Positions 53,871 to 64,000 of a DNA stretch of 64,000 nucleotides are shown here, piece after piece. The translations under genes were made by a program, and so were the position numbers. The notes beneath the pieces are model-generated. The model did no database searches. It was not told the DNA's origin and saw only the letters and a program-made list of their open reading frames with translations. The stretch lies in contig NC_087163.1 of NCBI RefSeq assembly GCF_035594125.1, positions 9,524,001-9,588,000 on the forward strand. Reading direction: 5' to 3'. Positions within the stretch are counted from its first letter, which is position 1, and each line of letters opens with the position of its first letter. The stretch is from Scylla paramamosain. Taxonomy: Eukaryota; Arthropoda; Malacostraca; Decapoda; Portunidae.

Positions 53871-54369
53871 ATTTACTTGGCAGTTGCTCCTCTTCTTATC
53901 TGAAGCCAGAAAAATCAATATCACAGCCACCAGATTTCCTGCCTGCTGAAGTCACTACCATACCTTCTTTGTTTACATCCTGGGTTGCCAGGTTACTGAG
54001 GCAGAAAAAGGCCAAAGGCAACAAAAAAATGAGCCAGAAAGGTCAGATGCACTACAGAGAAGAGCCAAAAAATATGCAGTAAAAAAAAAAAAAAAACTTT
54101 TCATTATTCCATTTCCAAATTTACCAAATATTATACAATATGTACAGAGCACTGAGCTGTAATGGATTACTGGAGTGGAAATCTATTCTTACCTGGTTCT
54201 TACTTGGTATGGTTCCAAGAGGGAATGCCTGCATGGCTAGCATGCCAGCCCTAAAGAGGGAATGCATAGCAATAAAAAAGGGCTGGAAAGTGTGCTATAA
54301 GTCCAGAACAAATGTCAAGGTATATTAGGCAGATTAGCAGCAGAAATCAAATAGGCAGTCACCCAAGAA
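53871..54369. other. Unassigned sequence
   Basis: A-run at 54080-54096; no gene. Confidence 0.4.
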
Positions 54370-55245
54370 ATTAGTCAATCCCTTCTTAAAAGTATTAAGA
54401 GAGTCTGATTCTTCTGATGGGAAGTGAGTTATAGATTTTCACCGCTCTTACTAAAAAGAACCTATACCTGGTATCACAATGACTGTAAGGAACAAAGATT
54501 TTGTAACAATGTCCTCTCATGCCAATAGTAGGAACCAAAGTAAATAAATCAGTAGGAGAAATTGAGGAGAGATCGTGAAAATCCTCCAACACTTAATAAG
54601 GTCAGCCCGTAACAGTCTCCCCTTCACTGAAAACAAGTCCAGATACATAAGATGCTGAGCATATGACATATTCTTAAGACCATGAATCCTTTTTGTCCAC
54701 TGTCATACTGATTCTAGCAACTTTAGGTCGGTGACATAACCTGTATTCCAATCAGTAGATCCAAACTCTAGAAGTGAGTGTACTTGGGTGAGGAGGGTGA
54801 CCATAAATTCAAGGGAGCGGCATAATGTGGACTTTAACAAATTGTTGGCGAAACCAGCTGCTTTGGAAGCAATAGAGTAGATGTGATCATGGTTGAGTTA
54901 ACTGTAATACTAGGATCAACAACACTTGGACTCATGCAAATTGGTTTGCCATTAATTTGGTAGGAAGAGTATGGACCCAAATCAAAGGTGACATGAATGG
55001 GGGCACTGAAACTAATAATTTTTGTCTTGTCAGCATTAACTCTTAGATCCCAAGATTCTGCAACTGTTATAAGGGTATTAATGTATCTTTGGACAATTGC
55101 TATATCAAGCAGAGCAGAGGATAGATTTAAAGGTCTGATTAAAAGATACAGTTTTAGATCATCAGCAAATATTTTAACATTTGATGTCAGGTAAGCAGAT
55201 ATGTGATTAATATAGATAAGTAAGATAGTAAGTATATACAAGTGC
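54370..55245 (-). pseudogene. LINE-D reverse transcriptase fragment
   Basis: A further LINE family on minus: LLIYINHISAYL, the catalytic KIFADDLKLYLL (F-A-D-D box), WDLRVNADKTKIISFS, QINGKPI and, further on, the C-terminal LVRAVKIYNSLP (54592-54395). The 5' part is missing and there are stops between 54834 and 54600. L2/CR1-group affinity is likely but not proven. Confidence 0.7.
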
Positions 55246-55348
55246 TATGTACTTCATCATTCCTCTACCTGGGCCAAAAAAACTGGAAATGAATTCCTCA
55301 AATTCATTTCCAATGCGGGAATACCTACTGTGGAAGAGAGTTACTTGT

Positions 55349-55863
55349 ATAGCTGGGCACAATAATGAAAAAAAAAAGATCATGATAATCAATAAATCAA
55401 TAATGATAACCTTATTGGCAATAACCAATAATCGATAGCTGGCGATAAATTTATTGCCCATTAACTGATAACTGATAAATCAATAAATCCAAAATTCTGA
55501 TACTAGTGATAACAACATTGATATTTTAAATAAAAAAGTCAATAAATCCAAATCTTTCTTTTTATCTTTATCTTAGAAAACTTAGAAAAATCTTATAAAA
55601 AAATTCAAAGTCAATGTTTATCCTGTCTCTTCACTAATGAAAAGTACTGTTTTAAGTAAAATAACTACTTTTGATTTTGAAAGTTTAAAGCTTCTGCAAG
55701 CTCCAAAAAAACTAAAATTTCCAGTTATTACTACTTTGGAACCAAAAGTATCAACGATACTGATGAATCAATAATGTGGAAAAAAATCATTATCAGATAA
55801 CTGATAACCCAATATTGTTATTGTCATAAATTATCATGATAATTTATCACAGTAATGCCCACT
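55349..55863. mobile_element. Candidate AT-rich MITE with degenerate inverted ends
   Basis: Left TGGGCACAATAATG and right (reverse complement) TGGGCATTACTGTG, with subterminal CATGATAAT and TCAATAAATC motifs in inverted arrangement. About 515 bp, no coding. The TGGGCA ends suggest hAT-like; target duplication unclear. Confidence 0.5.
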
Positions 55864-56012
55864 TATGGTTACTTGTACAGAGGGTGTTCAAGTTACAAGT
55901 GAGATACGTTCTGGAAGGCTGCTCATAAGTCATTTTCCTTGTAACTCATCATAATTTTTTGGTACAAAAAAAGTATCATATGTTCTGCAAACAATGTAAT
56001 GCTTACTTACTT

Positions 56013-56342
<330 letters not shown>

Positions 56343-56439
56343 ATTTAAACAAGCATCTGTTACAAGGTGGGTAGTTTCATTTGTCTGATGTTAAAGCTCC
56401 CCCTGCCATCAAGTGAGCTATCTTAAAGCTTCTGCCCTC

Positions 56440-58990
56440 ACATATACAGTTGGCAAAAATAAAATTTACAAATACTTAAACAATACACTTACTACTTACA
56501 GATAGTTTATAAAATTACAATAGAAATATAATAAAATACTATTTACATCTTACATTATACACATTAATTGTACTAAGGCGATGACCTTCATCTGTTGTGT
56601 GGATTGACTTCTCACATCCACATCAGCAGTGAGTGTGTTCCAGCACAGCACCGCTGCTGTTGAGAAGGCACGCTGGTGTTTAGTGATGTGGGACCTCGGG
56701 ACTTCCAGTAGATCATTGCTCAGCACTGTCCTCGTGCCATGCTTATATCTCCTCCAGGTGGTGGCCCACAGGTCCGTCAGATGGGGAACATGTTGGATTT
56801 GTGCCTTGTTTAGCACAGTCAGGGCAGCAACTCTCCTGTGGTGCTCCAGACTGTCCCACAGGTCACTTGTCTCACCAGGTTGGAAATTATCATGCTGCTG
56901 CTGCTGCTGCTGCTGCTGTTGCTGCTGTTGCTGCTGTTGCTGCTGCTGCTGCTGCTGCCAACGCTGCTAGTGCTCCTCTTGCTGCTGCCACTCCTAGTGT
57001 GGATGGTATAGCTGGTGGTTTTGTTCCCCACTGATTAGACGTTCTGCCTGCCTTTGCACTTTGTCCAGCACACTAAGGTGGCAGCAGGCACTTGACATCC
57101 AGGTGAGGGGGGTGTACTCCATAATGGGCCTGACCTGAGCCTTGTACAGCGTGAGTAGACTATCAGCATGGAGGAGGTGTCTCATCTGGCATAGTAACGT
57201 CACCTTAGGGGAGGCACTCCTTGCCACCTGCTCCAGGTGACAGTCAAACTGTAGCTGGGAATCCACCTCCACCCCAACGATGTCCATGCTGGCCTGCAGA
57301 GGGATGGTGTCTCGCCTGAGCCTCAGGTTCCTGCACAGACAGTTCGCTTCATCTTGGGAGCGTGTTATCACCATGGCCTGGATTTTTTCAGGGCAAACTT
57401 AACTTGCCACCTTTCTCCCCATGCCATGATGTTCTGCAACTGTCTGTTGACGGTCTGTACCACGTTCTGAATGTCACCCCTCTTGTAAGTCCAGGAAAGG
57501 GTACAGTCGTCTGCATAAACACTGGCTTCAGGAGTGCTCTGCATGAGATCGTTAAAATATGTGTTCCACAGTATGGGACCAAGGACTGACCCCTGTGGAA
57601 CACAGGCCTCCACTGGGAAGCTGGATGAGGTGCTGCCATTCACCACGATGCAGAGGCTTCTCCCTGTCAGGTAGCCAGAGAAGAGGTGCAGCATGTTCCT
57701 GGTGATGCCCAGCTGCTGGAGCTTGGTCATCAGCCTACGATGCCACACACAGTCAAATGTGCCAGCTATGTCCAGGTCAATCACGAGGGAAGGATGTCCG
57801 GCATCAATGGCATCGTGCCAGGATTTGGAAAGGAGGAGGAGGAGATAAGAAGTGGAGAAACCCTTTCTGAAGCCATATTGCTTCTAGGATAGGAGGTGGT
57901 TCTCTTCAAGGTATTTGTTGAGCCACTTGCTGGTTATCCTCTCAAAGATCTTACTGACCATTGAGAGGAGGAAGATTGGCGTGTAATTTCCTGGCTCTGC
58001 TCTTGACTTCTTATGCACTGGCATAACCCCTGCTTCCTTCCACAGTGAAGGCCACTTTCCAGTCAGCATGCACTGCTGGAAGATGTTTACAAGGGGGTCA
58101 GTGAGTTCTACCTCGCAGTTTTTAGGAGATGTGGACTTACTCCGTCAGGGCCAGGTGCCTTCCTTGTATTGATGCCCCTCAGGAGTCTTCTCATGTCACT
58201 TTCAGTGACGATCACACTCTCAAGGGATGAGGTGCCAAGAGTGAGGTGTTCAGAACTGCCCACTTGGTCTATTGGGCGGCACACCACACAGTCCTCTGGC
58301 AGATCAGAGAGTACAGGGTCCATGGACCCCCCACGCTGGTGTGTTAGGAAGTTGATGTGGTTGTGTAGTCCCTGTACCACAGTGAGTTCAGTGAAGGCCC
58401 TCATCACCAAGTGTTGGTTAAGATCTCCTATGATTATTATGTGTTGACAGTTGTGGGCGGCCATAATGTCGTCGAGGTGGTCTGAGAGGTAGTTTAGGAG
58501 AGCATTTCCCTGCCATTGTGGTCTGTAAGCAGCACACAATGGCAGGCTGCTCTTATCTTCTAGGATAATGCAGAGAAAGACGATCTCCATAGCTGCGGGG
58601 ATGTCAACTAGCAAGACATCAACCTGCATCCCACACAGCGATACCACACACCTCCCTGTCTTCCATGTTGGTCTCGCCTCACCCACGGCGAGTACCTGGG
58701 GATTTTGTCACATGTTGTCATGCATCTATCATCAAGGAAGGTCTCCACAGCCACTACTACATCCACCCGGTGTCTTAGGATGAATGTGTGTGTTAATTCT
58801 CCCCATGTTGGTCCTAAATCTTCTCACATTGGCTGAAAGGACCGTGATGCTTCAGGCATCCATGTTCTTTACTGATCTGCTGTTTGTTGGAAGTGATGGG
58901 GCTGGGCCTAGGACTGGAGTGTAGGGGGGCTGCAACACTGGGTTGGGGTGGGGAGCCGGGTGGGTGGAGGTGGGAGGGTAACGCTCTGAC
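56440..58990 (-). pseudogene. LINE-C ORF2: endonuclease and RT, decayed
   Basis: Minus strand: endonuclease (58686-58108: LCGMQVDVLLVDIP, CAAYRPQWQG, IIIGDLNQH with the GDxN motif, GSSEHL in place of SDH), RT entry TRKAPGPDGVSP, KIFERITSKWLNKYLEE (58069-57884), palm DLDIAGTFDCVWH (Lys lost), VPQGSVLGPILWNTYFND, the catalytic VYADDCTLSW (57784-57368), and the C-terminal domain (57374-56994: VRPIMEYTPLTWM, DKVQRQAERLI), then polyQ and the last part DNFQPGETSDLWDSLEHHRR to 56560. The (CAG)n stretch 56893-57000 lies in frame inside this domain. 3' UTR to about 56440. Confidence 0.8.
56893..57000 (-). repeat. (CAG)n trinucleotide repeat in LINE-C ORF2
   Basis: CAG with CAA interruptions on minus, coding polyglutamine in the RT frame; two TAG codons lie at its upstream side. 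Confidence 0.92.
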
Positions 58991-58994
58991 AGGA

Positions 58995-60146
58995 TAGCAT
59001 GGAAAAGTCACTCTTGCCTTGCTTCTGCTGCTTTGGTGTAACACTGTTCTTCCATGTGCCCTCATTGCAAGCAGTAGGTACACTCTATTCTCTTCTTTAC
59101 CTCTGCCTGGCATTTTCTGCACTGATCAGCTGTACATCCTCGCCGACCACAGAAATCACACACCTCTGCTCTGCAGTGATTTGTTGTATGACCTCGCTGG
59201 TGGCAGTAGCCACAGAACGGTGAAGATCCACTTGTTCTCCTATTTTGCCACCTATTGTTCCTTCCCGTGCTGCTGGTGTCTCTCCCCGTGTACCCCCTGT
59301 GGGCAGTAGGGAAGTGTTATGGGTGGTGACGAGGGTGATCAGAGGGAAAGGAAGAGGCATTGTCAGGTGCAGCGAGGTTGGTGGGAGGAGAAGTAACTTT
59401 GCGGCGCTGAGTGGGCTGTTGTTGCAGGCATGAGGGACGGCCTCAGACAGGTCTGTTGTTTCGGTCATCATGAGTCACCCTGTACAGCTGCTGAGGGTTC
59501 CCTGACTCCCACCAGGCCTGCTAGCAGGGGTGTTCAGTAAACACCTCCTGCCAGTCAGTATCTATTGTACTGGGCAGGGTGCTGGTTACTTGTGTGACCG
59601 GGGAAGGGGTGGGAGCCTGCTGGGCCAACTGAGTGCAGGTGTCTATGGCACTGAGTGTGTCAGCTAGTGATGCTCTCTGTTGTAGTTTGCCTCTCTGTTG
59701 TTCAAAAGCCACCTTTCGGGACTTAAGGGAATGGATTTCACCACTCTGCCTGATGATAATTTCGACAAGCTCTTCAACAGAAGTGGAGAGAAGCTCTGTT
59801 TTAAAAGCGTCTTCAGGTGTTGACTGGTCCGTTGGTGGGTCAGGGAGGGGAGCTTGGTCTGGTATGGGCGTGTCGTCAGCAGCGTCAACCGTGTAGGTGA
59901 TGGGGTGAAGTATGCCTTGGGTCCTCCTGAGCTCTTCCGTTTGTAAGCAGGAGAAGGTACCTCCAGTATGGCAATCACTACACACCTGGTTTGAACAGCC
60001 TGCTTGGCTACAGGTTTGGAGGGCTTCACCCTTACTGAGTAGCTGCAGACACCAATACCTTGCCCTGGATAACCTGACTGGCCCACCCAAGCTATTTTCT
60101 TGTGTAGAGGGCCCAAATCAAGGCAGGTGGTGGTTGTAGCTGCCAT
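58995..60146 (-). pseudogene. LINE-C ORF1 with three zinc knuckles
   Basis: Starts at ATG 60146 (MAATTTTCLDLGPLHKK). At least one frameshift leads into a frame with PITYTVDAADDTPIPDQ, a leucine/glutamate heptad-like stretch (VEELVEIIIRQSGEIHSLK) and a Pro/Thr linker. At the C-terminus come three knuckles: CGYC-x4-H-x4-C (59214-59173), CDFC-x4-C-x4-C (59160-59119, Cys in the His place) and CTYC-x4-H-x4-C (about 59082-59040, with a TGA inside). Triple CCHC knuckles are typical of ORF1p in Jockey, R1 and I-type LINEs, where they bind the element RNA. The 5' end is next to (GA)n at 60173. Confidence 0.75.
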
Positions 60147-60171
60147 ATGGTGTGTGTGGGTGCGTCAGATC

Positions 60172-60172
<1 letters not shown>

Positions 60173-60246
<74 letters not shown>
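60173..60246. repeat. (GA)n microsatellite
   Basis: About 36 GA units beside the LINE-C 5' end. Confidence 0.97.
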
Positions 60247-60247
<1 letters not shown>

Positions 60248-60574
60248 CAGTCACTGTTGGCGGGAGAGGAGTGCTGGGTTGCAGTGGGGTGGGAGGGGGC
60301 GCAGTCAGATCGGGTCAGCTAATCCTTTTTCAAGGTCACCTCGAGTAGTGTAGGTTCCTCGCTACCTTCATGTGTACACTCCTACATTCACCACCAACAC
60401 TTCACTGTATTCCACCACTGTTACACTATAGAACTTCACATGAGATGGATCCTTGCACTAGTGAAGCACTCACAATACCACTTATCACTGTTAGGAGGTG
60501 TTTACTTCGGCCACACTCCAAAAGGAAGCCAAAATTCATGGAGCTCAGCACAGTGCGTCCTTCCACCACGGTGC
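60247..60574. other. Unassigned sequence
   Basis: G-rich to about 60315, then no recognisable feature. Confidence 0.4.
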
Positions 60575-61640
<1,066 letters not shown>

Positions 61641-63009
61641 TGCAATGGTATATGTTAGGCAAGTAAACTTAAGGCCATACAGCTCCCAATGTCTCATCTG
61701 AAACCTGACCCTAATTTAATGTAAACTAATTTAGATTGGTGGGTTCAAGAGTAAACACAAAAGTACTAACAGGTCCTTATAAAAACATTCTTAGTACAAA
61801 GAAGTGGCTGTGTTCATGACATGTATCATATACCTACATCCATACTTTATAACCATGGTGGAGGACTTTTGCTCTACAGACATGATGTTATTCTAGTAGC
61901 AATGTCATAACAAGCTTATTGTTATTATTCTACACACTTGACCATAGTTAAATATAATTTAAGCATTTTTTTTTTTTCATCATAAAATTAATCAATGAAT
62001 GCTCACGGGCCACACTAAATCAACTGGCCTGCAGGCCTGCAGTTGAATGACACTGCTCTAGACCATGTGTTTCCTCCCCCAACACTTTACATAAATATAA
62101 ACAACCAGAACAATCACTTTTGGGGGATGGAAAATGATTTCCCCAATTTGACTCATCACAACACATTATACAGCATTTCTATAGTCAGTACCCTACCAAT
62201 GTATTCCTGGCTTATTCATTAACATGGCCTACTGCTGATAGGAGGCCTAAAAATTACACCAGACACATAAAAAAAAAAAAAAAAACATGCCAAAATTCAG
62301 CTGTGGAACTTGTGTGCCATAAACATCATCACCCTGTTGATTTGCCCAATTTTTCCTTGTTATTCAATAACAATAAGAGAAAATGGAACAAATTGCATGG
62401 ATTACCATGGTAACAAAAAAATAAAAAAAATAAAAAAGGAAAAACATGCATGCACGTAACTTTAAAAAAATTGTTCTAGGGGGCAGTGAATGAACTCACC
62501 ATATCAAATAAGGTTATTGAGGTCAAATGGAATATATATAAGCCATATATTCAAGAAAAGCAAAAAAAAAAAAAAGAAGCTAGATTTGGTAATTCAGGCC
62601 AAATTAAATATTCTTAGGCCAAATGCTTGAAAAAGCCAAATTTGAGGTTTTTGGCCTAAAAGCACCAATTTCATAACCATGTTTACATCAGGTTGGCTGA
62701 CCACTGTCACCTCTTAAGTCTTTTCATTGGTCCTTTTTTTTCTGTTATTTCTAGACTGTATGCTCTAAAGTAGTTCCCCCACCCTACAACACATCTTAGG
62801 CAAGAACACTGCAGTAGATCACATGTGGGGCTGCAAAATAGCACACTCTGTGACCTTCCAAGAAACATCTTGTCTGTACCACAGCCACTGTGTATATTTA
62901 CCTATATTAAACACACCTCTGTATAAGATGCACCCATATTTTACAAGGATGTTATGTGGAAAAAAAATTTGTATTATCTTTCATCATTAAATTATGGAAA
63001 AAAAAATTG

Positions 63010-63011
<2 letters not shown>
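61641..63011. other. Unassigned AT-rich sequence
   Basis: A-runs at 62270-62285 and 62561-62574. No coding frame or recognisable element end. Confidence 0.4.

Positions 63012-63041
<30 letters not shown>
63012..63041. repeat. (GT)n = (CA)n tail of CR1-like copy 5
   Basis: GT tract directly following the CR1-like end ACTACGTAAAAA on minus. Confidence 0.93.
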
Positions 63042-63044
<3 letters not shown>

Positions 63045-64000
63045 TACGTAGTTGTGACACACAGGAGAAGAGCTAAGCTCATACTGTCCCGTCTCCATAA
63101 CTGTTTTTATCCAACTTTTCCTTAAAGTCATGATTATTTGTAGCACACACCACTTCCCCTTCCAGTCCATTCCATGCCTCTGTGCTTCTATGAGGAAAGC
63201 TAAACTTCTTTATGTCCCTTCTGCAGGTGGTTACTTTTAGTTTTCTTCCATGTCCTCTTGTTTCTCTTTCGTTCATTATAAAGAGATGTTCCTTATCTAG
63301 TTTTTCCATCCCACTCAGCAATCTGTTCAATGCAATCAAGTCACCTCTCTCTCATCTCTTTTCCAAGGTTGGGAGTTGCATTCTAGCTAGTCACTCCTCA
63401 TGTGACAAATCTTGCAATTCTGTTATCATCTTTGTTGCTGCTCTTTGTATTCCTTCCAACTTTCTTATGTGCTTTTTTTCATGTGATGACCAAATTACCG
63501 CTGCGTATTCTAATCTTGGATGTATCATTGTGGTGATTATTTTCCTCATCATTTCTATATCCAGATAAGCAAAGGCAGCTCTTATGTTTCTTAGTAGGCT
63601 GAGAGTTTCACCAGTTATCTTGTAAATATGTTTTTCTGGTGATAAATTCTCTGAGAAAATCACTCCCAGATCTTTTCCTCTTGTTGTCTTATTTATTGTT
63701 TAATTTCCCATCTTATAGTTATAGCCACACCTTCTGTTACTTTTTCCAAATTCCATCTTTTTACACTTACCAGAGTTAAATTCCATTTGCCATCTGTTGC
63801 TCCACTCCCACACCTTGTCTCTATCTCTTTGTAATTCTTCACAATCTTCCATTCCCTTCACTCTTCTCATAAGTTTTGCATCATCAGCAAAAAGACTCAC
63901 ATAGCTGGAAACCTTCTTCATCATATAATTTATATACACCACAAACATTATTGGTGCCAATACTGACCCTTGGGGGACCCCACTTAATACTGGGCTCCAC
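63042..64000 (-). mobile_element. CR1-like copy 5, 3' part, continues beyond the window
   Basis: Minus strand from the right edge: VKWGPPGVS-like region, MAPIMFVVYIN, SLFADDAKLMRRVKG (F-A-D-D box), WQMEFNSGKCKKMEFGKS, ENLSPEKHIYKITGETL, HPRLEYAAVIWSS, RKLEGIQRAATKMI, LALNRLLSGMEKLDKEH and C-terminus KLDKNSYGDGTV. Stops near 63701 and 63390. 3' UTR, then (CA)n. Confidence 0.85.

Overview
This is a 64 kb stretch of animal nuclear DNA made almost entirely of transposable elements and microsatellites. The combination points to a decapod crustacean, probably a crab (inference). It has very long (GA/CT)n, (CA/GT)n and (AT)n tracts, several DIRS-like tyrosine-recombinase retrotransposons, CR1-like and other APE-type LINEs, Gypsy LTR elements and TIR-bearing MITEs. 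I see no bacterial genes, operons or CRISPR. Only one candidate host-gene piece is present: two plus-strand exons with matching phase at 29791-29978 and 31125-31242.

Layout. 1-3598: DIRS-like copy E1 (minus, 3' part outside the window). 3599-4620: GA/CT-associated repeat R1. 4622-5522: Gypsy LTR (minus). 5843-8473: microsatellites, a mariner-like MITE copy, a pogo-like end and a LINE-A 3' fragment. 8549-11140: LINE-A (plus) with a nearly open ORF2. 12203-13220: a MITE. 13220-18030: two Gypsy copies with head-to-head LTRs. 18330-19186: microsatellites. 19750-25700: three CR1-like copies (minus). 25720-27850: LINE-B (minus). 27881-29360: polypurine tracts and a LINE-A tail. 29791-31242: host exons. 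32410-38115: a LINE-A copy split by DIRS-like copy E2. 38372-38590: tRNA-derived SINE. 38700-39770: another LINE-A. 40225-53870: a head-to-tail array of three CR1-like copies, one split by a mariner-like MITE and one by the complete DIRS-like copy E3 (43296-48682). 54370-55245: LINE-D RT fragment. 55349-55863: MITE. 56013-56342: R1. 56440-60150: LINE-C. 60575-61640: R1. 63012-64000: another CR1-like 3' end.

The most notable system is the DIRS-like family. E3 keeps both inverted termini, an internal complementary region that is an inverted copy of the predicted circle junction, an open gag frame and one open Pol frame (RT, RNase H, MT-like, tyrosine recombinase). In all three copies the gag end carries the heptamer A AAA AAC in the frame needed for -1 ribosomal frameshifting, with a potential hairpin exactly 10 nt downstream. 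In all three copies the leader before gag carries a series of short two-part stem-loops whose paired arms change together. I know of no description of these leader structures.

The CR1-like copies end in (CA)n rather than poly(A), and new copies sit directly in the (CA)n tails of older ones, building chains of LINEs joined by microsatellites.
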